64,000 nt of DNA from the NCBI GenBank assembly GCA_013365325.1, contig JABVXV010000079.1:1-64000 (forward strand). Reading direction: 5' to 3'. Shown one piece after another: positions 13,601-26,400 of this stretch. The translations under genes and the position numbers were made by a program. Below the pieces are notes generated by a model that saw only the letters and a program-made list of their open reading frames with translations, searched no databases and was not told the DNA's origin. This DNA is from Dipetalonema caudispina. Lineage: Eukaryota > Nematoda > Chromadorea > Rhabditida > Onchocercidae. Numbering within the stretch: the first letter of the stretch is position 1; each line of letters begins with the position of its first letter.

Positions 13601-14705
13601 ATTATCGACAAAACCAGCTGTAATTACACATCGTAATTCGATAAGACCTACCACTGCTCCTCCTAAAGTAATCATTTCTGTTTTTTATCATGTGTTTTAA
13701 ATTTAATTCTTCGGATAGCCACCAATACCTTTTCTAGCAAGGCAATCAAATGGAATAGTTAAGCGGCTGGTAGCATGACTCTATTTTAGTTGTATTGGTT
13801 GCCTTTACAGTATTATTGATAAATGACTTGTACTAATTTTTCAGATAATGAAGGATTTTCTAAGATGGTATTAAAATTTATTTTATCCCTCACTTTTTGG
13901 TTTTATGGAAAAAATCTGCATAATCTATCACTTGCTTTGTTATAGGTACCACAACGACCACGAAGTGAGGCTTTGCAAGCTCTATATGCAGAGAAAGGCA
14001 ATGAACTCAATATGAATCAAACTGAGCGAATTTCACCGATGTACTGTGTTCCACCTGAAGGTGATGTAATAAAAATGCCAAGAACAGAAAGTTTCAGACC
14101 CGTGCAGGCACCACCACCACCACCACCACCTCATCATAAACAGGTACTATTGTTTTTGATTCTTCGAATGTGATAGGACAAACAAATTCGATCCCACTTC
14201 AAAATCGTTTAACGTATTGCATTTTCTGCTCTCATGGTGCGTCGTTATATTAGACTATGGACGAATTTGTATCAAACTATTTTTGTTTTTACCCACTGAT
14301 TAGTTTATGATCGACCTGCCTCCATTGAGCTGTAGTATTATGTTTATTGTCTTTTTCACTGTTAAGAAAAATCAGTTTTGTCAGATTTTGTGCGAAATTT
14401 AAATTTGACTTAACCGTGTAATGAAATTAATTACTTTGTAGTTTTGTTTGAAGCTACCATATGTTATTATTTGCTATTTCCAAGTACAAGTTGGAAATTC
14501 TTTTATCATAAAACTATTACATGTTTCTGATTTGAGTAATTTCTCTTTTAATTTCAAGTTTACCGGGATCTGATTTCAGGCAGCAAATGACGGTGCATCC
14601 GATAAGAAAGGTAAGCCAATGTTGGCCGTAAAACCTTCAAATGTAAAGAATATTGCCGCACGTTTTGATTCGAAGACATCTCAAGTACCAGCTAAATTTA
14701 TCTAA
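7614..14705 (+). CDS. ADAM family transmembrane metalloprotease-disintegrin, ADM-2-like
   Basis: Cell-surface zinc protease that should shed or process membrane proteins. Exons (phases agree at every join): 7614-7825, 8063-8145, 8510-8601, 8688-8806, 9436-9507, 9724-9890, 10332-10553, 10978-11146, 11592-11825, 12038-12210, 12548-12758, 12859-13166, 13385-13667, 13946-14143, 14580-14705, giving about 889 residues without the leader. Domain order: prodomain; furin site RSKR (8699-8710); catalytic domain with HEMGHNFGMEHD (10459-10494) and Met-turn CIMSP; disintegrin domain with an ECD loop (about 11730); Cys-rich domain; EGF module (NNAGICNNMGNCHCDPGYGG); one TM helix (about 13067-13132); basic stop-transfer; cytoplasmic tail rich in PPPP and PxxP, suited to SH3 partners. 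The complete zinc site argues against UNC-71, whose C. elegans form lacks activity, and fits ADM-2. Orthology is inferred, not tested. The first exon is uncertain. Confidence 0.93.
8146..8509 (+). other. GC-AG intron in the ADAM prodomain
   Basis: The exon ending at 8145 is followed by GCAAGT rather than GT. Only this donor (GG|GCAAGT, the usual context of GC introns) leaves the two-base overhang that joins in frame to TGGATTATTC at 8510, giving the continuous prodomain segment STCSISLFGGLFTISG, which fits the ADAM prodomain pattern of a conserved STCS. The GT three bases further on would break the frame. Confidence 0.75.
13845..13867 (+). other. candidate alternative 23-nt microexon in the ADAM tail
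   Basis: A sequence bordered by TTTTTCAG on the left and GTATTA on the right lies in the intron between the exons ending at 13667 and starting at 13946. Skipping it keeps the frame. Including it shifts the frame and stops after about 30 residues, removing most of the proline-rich tail. It may be chance. Confidence 0.25.
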
Positions 14706-17049
14706 ACTTTTTCATACTTGTATGATTGTACTGTTTATGTCATTAGAGCAAATATTTGTCATAAAAGGATGTATGGTTCTTTTTTATTTCGGAATAGTTT
14801 TTTGAAACTACAACAACCTCTTGAGTTTTTTCGAAATCTCAACAACTTGTATTTTAAAACATCGCATTTGTTAAATTGCTTTAGGTAAAAATCTATTGTT
14901 GCCACGCATTTCTTGCCGATTACTCGTCACACCCACTTGTTTAAAAAAAAAATCTAAAAAGCCATCAGGAGTTCAGCTTCTCTGAAATATTCCAGAATCG
15001 ATTAGTTTTTTAGGGCTAGAATTTTAATATCATAAAATGCTATTGATCTTTTTTTGATTGCGAAATATTACTGAAATTTAATGAATGGCAAGAAAGCGTT
15101 GGCAAGGAGGCTTTCACACTCTGTACATCTTCCTTTTTTTTGATTTTGCCTGTTATTATAATCTTAAATATGTTTTCATGTTTTCGATTTTTAGCTGTTA
15201 TTAGCGACTGGGCAAGATGAATGTTTGCTTAGCAATAAGAAATCGTCGCTTTGGAAAGATTCACAGCATAAGTCCTGAACTCCTTTTTTTTCGGTAAGTT
15301 TTCATGGTCTACAATAATGAAAATGTTCTCTTTTGAAGGGGTAGAATATATTGTGAAAAAGAAGCAAATTCTCGAGCGAAAGTTTGCAATGGTATATCTT
15401 TGCACAAATTCATGAATCATGTTTTTGTTTTGTAGAAGATTTGAGTAACATTCGATTTTGATGAAAACATCCGGAAATTTCCACTGAATTATCAAGCTTA
15501 TGCAATCATTCAGTGGAGCTCAGTATTTATTGGTGATGCGAGTAAGAGGATCTCTTTGCATGAAAGATTTATGTTAACGCTTTTTGATAATGCGTGTTTT
15601 TTTTATATTTTATTAGCTCTGAAAAAAAGCTCTATTCCTTCTGTTCATTATGTGCTTAAGTTCTCAATTTTTATTGCTGTTTATGGTTTCATTCTATGTA
15701 TTATATATATATATTCTTTATTGATTTTTCTTTTTTTTATGAAATTATACATCTTTTTTCTCAATACTTTTCGCTTTCATACAAATTCGATAAAGACATT
15801 AGTTCTCCCTAACAAAAAGCAGGAAAATTAGAAGCCATACATATACATATATATGATGATAAAATGACGTTACCATTGTTCCGCTCAAATTTCTCAATTG
15901 GATGACGTTGCTGAGAACAAATATTTATGCACTATTGAAAAAGTATCTGTGCTGGTTTTTCTACTGTGTAAAAAAAGTTGCTTAAAGTAAAGTTTTTCAA
16001 ATGAAGTGAACACGTGTTGCTTTAAATTGGTAACTAAATAACTACGAAACATAACAACAACAATGCTTTATATGTTCTGTATATGTGTTAATTTTCTCTT
16101 TTAAAATTTGCCTCTTCTTCGCATAACAATGTATCTTCTATACCTCTTCCTTGAACTGTATTTGTGGAACAAATGCAAAAATGCATTCGCTTTAATAATC
16201 ATTGCTACCCGATTTCTACAGTCTTTCGATTCTATCATCATTTTTTACTTTCTTATTTGTTCTTTCTGTTCATTCCGAAAATTTATCAAAAAACAACGGT
16301 TTAGATTATGTCCTCTTTTAATAAATTTATACTAGAAAGTATATACGCGATCAGCGTAGAATGTTGCTTTTGACTGTAAAAACAAAGTATAGTGAAAGTT
16401 AAGACGTCAGCATCATGTTCATTTTATTTTTGGTTCAATTCTGGGAAAGGGAATATTATAATCGTGTTTTTGTGAATAGTGGAGGAAGACAAATTAGGAG
16501 AGAAAGACTTCAACAAGATCCTTTAAGTACATTTTTTCTTTTTTTTTTTTTTTTTTTTTGTTATAGAGGTAAAGATTTATAAAGAAAAAAGTTTATTTGC
16601 CGTGATTTTATGTGAAATTTTCTGAAATGACTGTCCTGCTTATCTGTTGAATTAAACTTCTTGCTGTATGCTTTCTGTTCTTGTTTTGCTTGCTTTTCTT
16701 TTACTATAATTTTTACTTGTAATCGAATGATGTATTGTACGCTTTCAACAATGTATATCTGCTTAGTATCAAACGTATTTTTTGCTAGGATACAATAGTA
16801 CATTTGTTGTTAACACTTTGACATCATAGAGAAGATTTCAGCTAGAACCATAGTGTTTTTACAATCGTCATAGTATCAATAAAAGATAAAAAAAAAAAAA
16901 AAAAAAAATTTACAATAAAAAAATAAAATTAAATAACAGAGAGGTTTTCTATTGCTTATTGAAGATCTTCAACCTTTTAATTTTTTGTTCTCCATTGAGA
17001 AGTTAGCAATGTAATTATATATCGCTTTGCTATATCGCATAGTTCGATT
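14706..17049. other. ADAM 3' UTR and intergenic DNA
   Basis: No coding exon seen. The 3' UTR of the ADAM transcript lies at the start, but no canonical AATAAA lies close behind the stop codon. An AATAAA variant context (CAATAAAAG, about 16876) precedes an A-run. Long T and A runs occur at about 16540-16559 and 16888-16908. Confidence 0.5.
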
Positions 17050-17056
17050 TTTTCAG
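17050..17056 (+). promoter_or_regulatory. possible trans-splice acceptor
   Basis: TTTTTTCAG ending at 17056, nine bases before the ATG at 17066. Nematode spliced-leader acceptors have this pattern. It can only be shown with transcript data. Confidence 0.35.
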
Positions 17057-17065
17057 TATTCTATA

Positions 17066-17224
17066 ATGAATCCGATTTTTCACTCTCATATAACTGATAC
17101 TTCCCAAAATTGTCACGATGAAACGTCCGTGAAAAAGATATGCTATAATTCAGAAATACACGAATATATTAATGCGATGAAGAAACCTGATGTTTCACAC
17201 AGAATTTTAGCTGAAATATTGTAA
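17066..17224 (+). CDS. candidate small single-exon protein, 52 residues, unknown
   Basis: ATG at 17066 to TAA at 17224. The peptide begins MNPIFHSHITDTSQ and ends PDVSHRILAEIL. It is polar and balanced in composition (His, Asp, Glu, Lys, Ser), unlike the Phe/Leu/Ile-rich translations of the surrounding AT-rich DNA. The acceptor-like TTTTTTCAG immediately upstream would give a very short 5' UTR. There is no signal peptide, TM segment or recognisable domain. It could also be one exon of an unseen gene, or chance. Confidence 0.35.
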   Translation: MNPIFHSHITDTSQNCHDETSVKKICYNSEIHEYINAMKKPDVSHRILAEIL

Positions 17225-20200
17225 AATACCTGAGTTTTTCAACTTAAAAGTAAAGTTGCTTGGTTATGGGAGTGACATCAGAAATGTTGAAAAACGGTAA
17301 TGTTTTTTGTATTAAGGTAATTGAGTGGATAATATATTTTTTTTTTAATTTTTAGACCGCTACTTTATATTTTCTACGGGTTTTGTTTTTTATTACGATT
17401 ACAAGTTTGCAGTTTGATCCTATTTCTTTACTGCCAAATTTGAGAAGAAAATATCTCTCTGAAATGTTACCTCTTAATAAAATGTAACAGTTTATTTAAT
17501 ATTTTTCACTGGAAATTTCGCAAATTATTTACACAAATCAAATTCATTACCAAAAATAAGAGGAATTATGATTGAGATCGGGAATTGCTTCTCATTTACT
17601 TGCATAAATCTTATAGCTGTCAAATTATCGTAAGGAATAACATATGTGATGGAATGTGCTATATCGATAAATATCTTTTACAATACATTTAATACATTTT
17701 AGAACTGTTTAACAAGATGATTATGATCAATATCATTGAACATTATAATTTTCAACTGATAAAAGAATATATCCTATTACTATGTAAGTGCTGAAATTAT
17801 AGCTACTCTATGTTTTCAAAATTCTCAATTTTCCTCTCTTTTTCAACTAATCCAAAGATATGAGGTGAAAGAAGAAGGTAATGTGAAGTGACGTTACCTT
17901 TGCAGTGTAATGATCTATTTCATTATTTCATCTTTGTTGTAATGATTGATACACATATTAAAGTATTGAATTTTTTTTTTTTTTTTTTTGTTTGTTTTTT
18001 TTTTTTTTGGTACACATTGATGGATAGAGTTACTGGGAATTCCTATTTGATACCTATATATCATCACCGGTAACGACAGATAAATATTTAATGTAAAAAT
18101 CATTGCTGGAAGAAGCGTAATCTTCCTTAGTCAAATTACAAATTAATAAATTATATCGAAAAAAAAAAATTGAAACTAAAACTAATAAAAATAATAATAA
18201 AAGGAAGTTTTCGTATTATTCTTGAGAAGATTTTATAAAATAAATGAAATTCAATACATTAAATTGAATCAATACACTAAAATTCACCTGTTGCTGCTAC
18301 TGCTGTTGCTTTTATTATCAGAATGATTTTACAGCTAATTAAATAAAAATGTTTGTGCATTATCTCATCTAATAATATAAATAAGTAAAATATTCATTTT
18401 GTATTTAATTTGAAAAAATTGAATTTTTTTTTTTCTCCCCTCTCATTTTCAATTTTTTGTTTGTATTATAAAAAAAAAAAAAAAAATTCTCATCATAAGA
18501 GTAATTCATTCAATGTGATGCTTTAATGGTTGTTTTCATTAACAGAATACAATGAACTCTTTTACTTTCATCGTAAGTATGGAACTTTTCGTACTTTTTA
18601 TGTGGATATTCAATTTAAGAGAAAGAATAAAAGAGAGAGAGAGGAAGAAGAGAGGGGAGAAAAAAAAAGAAAAGATTTAAAAAAATTTCTTTTTATTGAT
18701 GAATTTAACTCATTAATTTTGATTGCTTCTTTTAGCACAAATCATTTGTTATTAACATTTTTTCTTTCTTTTTTTTTTTGTTTTCTCTTCTCAACTATGT
18801 TAATGATTTTGTTCGTTTTATCTCTTTGTTTATGCTCTTTTCACTATTATTAATTCATCCTTTATCATTAAAATTTAATTGAAATATTTAGAAGTTTTAA
18901 ATTTTTCCCTTTTTTTTTTTTTTTTTAAATCGATAATTGATAGACAATATACGATGTATCCCCCCAATGATTTGTCAACAACAATATATTAATCAATTCT
19001 AACGAATCTTTCTCCTTCTTCTTCTTCTTCTTCTTCTTCCATTTTTTTCTTTTAAATTTCAAGCATAACTATCATATGATAGTGATGTTCACGTGAATAT
19101 TCATGTGAAGTATTTATTCATTTTACATATAAACTAATTAGATATACTCTTACAAAAATTTGCTTCCATTAATGTTAGAAATATTTCAATCACATAGATT
19201 TGATCACTTATGATATGATTAATTATATCAAATTGATTACTCATATCTTTGTGATATATACATATAAGTGATAACCGAATTTTCATGTTTACGTATTAGA
19301 GTAGTACAGAGCGTTTAATTTTACGCTTGAATAGAAGATAAGAAATAAGTAATTATGGAAGTAATAAAAACTTTTTTTTGAATTATTTCATCCCATCTAT
19401 AAGTATGCATATGAAAGAATCATTTCTTTTCTTCTCTATTTTAATATCAATATGATAATTTTTGTGATTAATTTTTGATTATCATTTTTGGGGGAATTAT
19501 AGTAAAAGAGCGCAATATGTTTTCCATTTTATTAGCATACAATTAAAAATTGAACAAATATATATATATAGAGAGAGAGAGTGAGAGAGAAGAGAGAAGA
19601 GAGAAGAGGAAAAGAAAAGAGGAACATAGAGGAGAAAGAGGTGGGATTTAACGAATGAACGAAATTTATAAAATGGTTGTCGGTCGACTCAGATGAACTG
19701 CCATTCCATTGGCAACAATGAATGGATGATGGTCGTTCTCTCTCTCTCTCTCTCCCCCTCCCTACCCCTCTCCTTCTTTCTTTCTTCAATGTCCTATATA
19801 TTTAATTATTGATTGGCGGAATTTTATCCTCATTAAAACTAAAATGAACATTTGTAAAAGTATTTATCGTCTTTTAGTATAGTTAGTAAATATTTCATTC
19901 ATTTTAGTTAATGGAATTGATTCATTACGATATGATTGTATCATATTAATGTATATGATTTGTTAATGATGAGAAGAAAAATCTATCCATTTTATTAATC
20001 ATTACAATGGAATGTGAATTAGATAATGCATATAATTAAATTACATACATGAATAACAAATCATTTTAAATTTTAATTGAAATTATTTCCTATCATGATT
20101 GTATAGTTTGTGAATCATTGTTTGAACTATTCTATCATATCTCTTTCACCTCTTTTTTTTATAGATTAAACAATGCTAATTTTTTTAAAATTAATCGTCA

Positions 20201-20463
20201 TTTTAGTTGATACTTTTCTTCTAACATCATTTTCCTTTCATAGATTTAACTGTTGAAAATTTAGGAAGAAAAATCGTATGATTTGTCGAAATATGTTGCA
20301 TAACGTGTATAAAGTAGCATGCAGTAATGTAACATAAGGATATGATTTTAGAAATAAGCGAATATCACGTGTTTTTTGTTCATTACTCAAGTATTTGTGC
20401 GTCATGCGATTAATGTTAGCATGATACAAACGTCAGGTCTTGAGATATTTATTGGGAAGTATT
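17225..20463. other. gene-free region, microsatellite-rich
   Basis: No exon supported. Contains T-runs at 17971-18007, A- and T-runs at about 18420-18485 and 18910-18926, a (CTT)n stretch at 19012-19040, a (GA)n tract at about 19570-19605 and a (CT)n tract at about 19736-19755. Longer open frames here are the products of these repeats. Confidence 0.55.
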
Positions 20464-20469
20464 TTTCAG
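20462..20469 (+). promoter_or_regulatory. probable trans-splice acceptor of the 88-residue gene
   Basis: TTTTTCAG ends at 20469, five bases before the ATG at 20475. The very short leader is typical of spliced-leader-receiving nematode mRNAs and decides the start: the frame is open further upstream, but upstream codons would lie in the removed outron. Confidence 0.6.
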
Positions 20470-20474
20470 GGAAA

Positions 20475-21017
20475 ATGTCAAATAGAAAGGCAGAAACAGC
20501 ACCATATGTTATGCTTCCTGGAACAAGTAATTTAGGTATTGGAAATGTTATCCCGAGTGCATCTCCGCTTGTCGATGTTGATGCGCACGGGACATCTGAA
20601 GTTTCACAGACCGGTAGCTTCTTAAAATTCTTCAACGTATGTTATTTTTTTCTTCTACATTACTTTTCTCCTCAGTATAAATTACCGTCTATGATTTGCT
20701 GTAATTTCAAAGTTTTGAAATACACTTCTAGTTATTTCATAACCATTGGAAAAATGATTATGAAATAAGTCATGAAATCTAGGACACAACAGAATAAAAT
20801 GCTAAAGATTATTAATCAGTTAGATTTCCTTGATATTTTTGCTGATAAGTTTGTAAGCATTTCAAAAATTTGATATTACGAAATTTTACCCTACGTATTC
20901 AATGTGTTTCAGGCTAGTGGCGTATTGAATATCTTTGGACGTGGCTTCTTGGCAGAACCTGTACTGCGTGATGAAGAAGAAAGCTATCGCTATCTGATGG
21001 CTTTAGATCGTTACTAA
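20475..21017 (+). CDS. small two-exon protein, 88 residues, function unknown
   Basis: Exons 20475-20636 (54 codons, donor GTATGT) and 20913-21017 (acceptor GTGTTTCAG, stop TAA) join in phase 0. The product starts MSNRKAETAPYVMLPGTSNL and ends EEESYRYLMALDRY. The first half is Gly/Ser/Pro/Val-rich and probably disordered. The middle (SFLKFFNASGVLNIFGRGFL) could form an amphipathic or membrane-associating helix. The C-terminus is acidic then Tyr/Leu/Arg-rich. No signal peptide or clear TM helix. The clean splice phases and the acceptor at 20469 support a real gene. I do not recognise the family. Confidence 0.7.
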
Positions 21018-23353
21018 ATGAGAAAGATCACAATTTCTCATGTCTATCCATCGATGATTATAGTCGGATTTGCACAAAATCCTCTACATTTCTACTAGTT
21101 CTTTTCATCCTCTTTTTTCTCATTTCGTGACTGAATCTACTTCTTTCAATTATTATTTTGCTAGGATATATTTTTTTTCATGTTGACTAGGTTTCTCATT
21201 GCATTGATAACTGATGAGCTTCAATTTCTCAGGGATTCAATAACTGAGGACTTGCAATTAGATTTTAATTTCTCACTGCAGTTCAATCACAAGCAGGAAA
21301 TTTAATTTATAGAAAGATTTTAATTCAATTCATGCCAATCTTTTTTTATTCATTTTTTTTCAGGCTACCTTTTTAATAATAATGCTGTGTGTAGCATGGT
21401 CTTATGTTCATTCGGATAGAAATTGTATTTCTGTCTCTTTTTTTTTCAATTCAATTTTTTGATATCATGCGATTTTATACTTTTCCAAGAAACATGGGTG
21501 CGCGTTTTTTCACATATTACCAAATTAGAGACAATAAGTCAAATATGTGGATTCGGATTGTCAAGGGGATGATGCAGAAATATTATACTGAGCTAAGATA
21601 ATGATCCGAAAGCGCCAATTACTTGCCTCCGCATAGGGGACCTTGGGACTGAATACACTTATGAAGTAATGTAATCATAAGCAAATTTTATGGAAAGTTT
21701 GTAAGTGATTGTACCATTACCACAGTTAAGTTAGTTTTCCTGTACAGGAATCTGGATAATTTTATTTGCGATTGAGAAAATTTTTTTAAAATTTTCTATA
21801 GTTTGAGGAACTTGGTTTACCATCAAAGAATTTCAATTTCTCATACATGAGGAATTTTTATTTTCGATTAGGAAAGAAATTTTGAGTCATGAAATTTGTA
21901 AAAATTCTTCGTTTCGGAAGGATCTTGTTCAAAATGTTCGTGACTACGGAAGAGCATGATTTCCATGTGAGGAGTAAGTTTCTCGGGATGGAAAGCTAAA
22001 ATTGAGAAGAGGTGGTTTTTTTCAAGTTATTCGAATATAATTTAAACATTCAGCGTTTGTCGATTAATTGGTTAGCTTTTACAAGAAGTATGATTACCTC
22101 ATACTTTATCGATCTTACAATACAAGGAAAAAAAACGTGTATCCCGTTTGAAATAGTATTTTGAGATGTTAGTATTTGAATTACTACCATTTGGAATCTT
22201 TCGAATTCTTTGTCTTTTAACTGAATTACTTTTTTTTGGCTTTGATTTTTGATGCGGGTATTATACGTTTCTATGTCAATTACTGATGTCTTTGTATCAC
22301 TGTCAAAGTTATCTGATTTCATAGTTTTTATTGCTTTTGCATCAAATGGAAAAGGCGATATAACTAATCAAATGTCATTTGCTTGTGGAAAATGCCATTG
22401 AAAGATGATGAAGTTTTGCCTTAATGATATGTTATCACCTATGTAGAGGAATTTAAAGCTCATTCTAGCTCAACTCATGCTTTTATTTAAATTAAAGCCT
22501 AAAATTTCCCTGTTGAAAATTGATGTTGGGTGCATCTTTTCGGCTGCTACTTTCCGAATGCCTAAAAAACTTTTCTGAAGGTTTGTGGACATCTTGCTGT
22601 GCTTAAACAGCTTATAGATAGATGTAACCGATATCATCAACCGACAACAGGAAGTTTATTTCGACTTGTCCGACATGAGTTTGTGTTATCAGCAGAAGAT
22701 ATACTGCTATATCCAATATTCGGCATGTCCGATTGATTAAGCTAACGCACGGTTGCACTGACATCGTGATACTGTTAAGCAGTGAGGTGTAATTACATTC
22801 TTTATCCGAAAATGCTGGAGAATTATAAACAAGTTAAGAATAATATTAATGACCCGGAGGGCATTTTATTTTTATGCAACAGTGTTTCAACAAGTATTTC
22901 TTTAATTGGTAAACATTTCGTTTTCACTCATCAGACCTGTTTTCCGGATATCAATTCAAATTTTTAATTACTTTAACCATTTGTAGAAATGTTGTTCATA
23001 CGTCTGATGTGAAACGGCATTCATATGACATCGAATTCGCATATCTTTATTGGCATATGCAATCATAATTACTATTTGATTTAGTTCACCCTCCTTGATC
23101 AACTCTTTTTTCTAGATCCACTTCATAAACTTCTTTAGCACTTCCATTGAGTTTAACTTTGAAATGGAAATTGAAATATCAACTTTCAATAATATCCATC
23201 TCATACAGTAAACAGAGACATGCAAAAAGTGAAATAATTAGAAGCGAAAGATAAAAGGGATGATAAAATTTAGTGAAATTTCAATATATATATATATATA
23301 TGCTGTGATTCGCTTATATTTTATTTGTGCAATCATTTGTGTAAATTCCGTTC
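21018..23353. other. intergenic between the 88-residue gene and MRPL58
   Basis: No gene supported. The part at about 21500-21660 is less AT-rich than its surroundings. A stretch at 22581-22745 reads as a short ankyrin-like peptide but is not supported as a gene (see rejected items). Confidence 0.5.
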
Positions 23354-23436
23354 AATTTTCAGCGTATCATCATACTGGATGGCCTTCTATAATTTTTAAT
23401 TACTAAAATAATTACTAAAATGCATGATAATTCCTA
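23354..23436 (+). promoter_or_regulatory. MRPL58 acceptor and 5' leader with two uORFs
   Basis: AATTTTCAG ending at 23362 is a likely trans-splice acceptor. The leader that follows has two short upstream ORFs: ATG 23379 to TAA 23399 (6 codons) and ATG 23420 to TAA 23437 (5 codons). The second stop shares its last A with the main ATG at 23437 (TAATG), an arrangement that would favour termination-coupled re-initiation. This holds only if the leader really starts at 23363. Confidence 0.45.
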
Positions 23437-26400
23437 ATGTATCATCTCAAACAATACTGCAACAAGCTATTGGTGACTTTACAACGGAAATTACGGCAGC
23501 AATGCTATGTTTCTCATGTATGTTCAGTTTATAATTATTTCACTTCATTTTCAACTTTTTCGTTTCAGTTTACTTGTTGAAATTTTTTACTTCATAAATT
23601 TTTAATTATCTATATTAGTGAATTTATTTTTTGATTTCATGAAGTATAACGCGCTTAAATATATTTTCGATATAAGTATTTTTGTTTTCTCATATCATTT
23701 CAGAGCAATGTTTTTAGAAGGATATCGATGGCAGTGAATTTTCTGGACATATTCCAACTGGTAAGTTTTCTTTTTCTTTAGCAATGATGATTTTTGATTT
23801 TGTTCCAAATTTGTTAAACTTTAACGAATGGAAAATATCATATGCAAAACATGTGCTTTGTTTTGATTGCTTCAACATACGTCATTATCATTAATTACTT
23901 TTATAATAGATCACTTCTTAACTTTACAGTTGTAGTGAAAAATATGCTTGTATTATGCAAATGGAAAAAGTTGATGGAATCAAAATAAGTTGAAAGAGAG
24001 AGAAATACCTTTTAAAATAGATAAAAATAATGGGAAACAGTAGAAAGTTGTTTTGACGATTTGGCAATAATTACATCTGCTTAATCAGATATGAATGACA
24101 TTATTTGGTGGCGGCATTGCCAAACCTATAAATTATTATATACTTATAAAAGTTACCTGTAGGCTTAATCAGAAATAATATATTTACAAATTTTCATTTT
24201 TCAAAAAAAGCCTGAAGATCTGTTAATTTAAAGATTAAAGGGTAATTTAAAATATTTCATTAAACATTGATTGAATTTCTAATTAATTGTCGGGTCAGCT
24301 GAATTAATCACTATCTATTCTTTCAAAAATCGTACGTGAAGATAATGTTTATTCCAATTAATTTAGTTCGAAATTTCTTCTGTATTTAACTGAATGTCAA
24401 AAGATTACCTTGAATTCGACTATGACGTATTTGTCGATTTTTCTGAAACACTTCAGTGTTTATATTCTAGTAAAAATTTTAAAACTTTTTGCAGATAAAA
24501 TTAAGAAACGATTCATGCGAAGCAGCGGTCCTGGCGGTCAAAACGTTAATATGGGTATGTGTTGGATTAGCTGTTTTTCCATATTGTTGATTGCTGCATA
24601 AGTAATAAAGAAGTTTCGTTCTTCTGATGATCATCTAATCTTTGATTTCATTACAGCCCATTTTTTGATGAACACTGTAGTAGAGGAAGGGAAAATTTTC
24701 GTTTCGAATTTTAGTTCATAAACTGTGGAGACAAAAAATCAAACACCTGTCAATTTTGAGTAAGAAAGAGATCACTAGTATCGCTTTAGCTGAAATGTTT
24801 CCATATCCATCGTTGGAGCTTAATGAAGAAGTTGGGTTACTTAGTTACGCCGTTGGACATTGTTGAATGTTAATAACTTGTTTGGATAAGATTCTTGGGA
24901 AGTAATAGATTTCTTGTTTATGCTCACAGCATCGAAATACTTAGTGAGGATCTATAGAAAAATATTGAACCAATCAATAATAATTCAGGTGCTTTCGTAC
25001 ATAGATACATTTGCGAAATTCGATAAATATTTGACTTTCTGCCGAAAATCTGATTAGGATTTTAAATGTTTTACATGGATAGATTATCTGTTAAAGATCT
25101 TTTCACAACGACATTATACATGATCTGAAAACAGTTTATTCTCTTTAAATAGTTTTAATAATTAACTCTCACTCATAGTGCTTGGTAGCAGCACGTTTTT
25201 AGATGTTTTAAAAAATGTGAATAACAATGGAGTTGACTAATGTTAACTAAGTAATTATTCAAATGTTATCAAAAGTATAAAATAAGTACTTGACGGTGTT
25301 CCGTCTAATCAAATGTTGGAAAATTAGCTTGTGTGGCATGAAAAGTTTGTCCAGCAAATTATTGGAAGTAAGGAAACAAAGTTATTTATTCTGCAAATTA
25401 TGACAAAAATAATTTCTACTTTAAAAAACTTTTTTTATAAATGTTTTGTAAAAAAGGTAACTGCTAAACTGCGTGATGAAAACATTTATTTATTAACTAA
25501 AGCATATCTTATTGAAATTTCTTTTCATGTTAATTGTTTTTATTCTGTTTTCTAAAATATTTTCTCACTGAGTTTTGTTTCAGTGAATACAAAATGTCAA
25601 ATACGTTTCAATTTAAATGAAGCAGATTGGTTGAGTCCGGAAATTCGAGAAATACTTCGGAAACGTTTTGTTCGATTGCTCAATAAACAACACGATGTTG
25701 TGATTTCATCAGATAAATCAAGGGTTCAGGTAACGTATTCGTTCTATTGCTGTAGGTCTGGTGTAAGAATATTTCTGCTGGTAAATTTTAAAAATCATCG
25801 ACTATTATTGATATATACTGTTATGAACTGTTAAAATCTTCCTACTAGCAAAGAAAAGAAGAAAATCTTCGATTACTTGAATTCTTACTGATTTTTTAGT
25901 CCAAAATTTGCATACACAATTCGGTTTTTGGACGCCTTTTATCTTTTGTATCGTTTGCATTGGAAAGTTTTCTATAGATTCATGTCATGTTTAGGCAGAA
26001 AATCAAGAAGATTGTTTTAAAAAACTGCAGACTGTATTACTGGAATGCAACAAAGAGCTCCTGAATAGTAGATCACCGACAGAGCAGGATAAAGCGATTA
26101 TAGATAATAAGTACACTCTTCAAGTTCATGCAGTCTATAAATCTGTAAATCTCAATTTTTCTGATTTTACTACTTTTGTGCAACAGTTTAAGTGAAACAC
26201 AGCACCACTTGAATAAGACCTTCAACTTATCTTTCTCTCTATCTTTTGAATTTTCAAGACCTCTTCTTTGCCTGTCTTATTTTTCTTGCTACTTTTTCTT
26301 TAATTGAAAGGACAAAGGGAAGATAATAGAAATTCCCTACTTATTTTTACTGAAATTTCATTCCTCGGTTCATATGAAGCTTATTAATTTCAGTTTTTGG

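Noticed and set aside
22581..22745. Ankyrin-like peptide (GHLAVLKQLID...)
   Set aside because: Only one helix pair resembles an ankyrin repeat, the frame is closed just upstream and stops soon after, and no matching neighbouring repeats were found. It could be a decayed fragment, but this is too weak to call.
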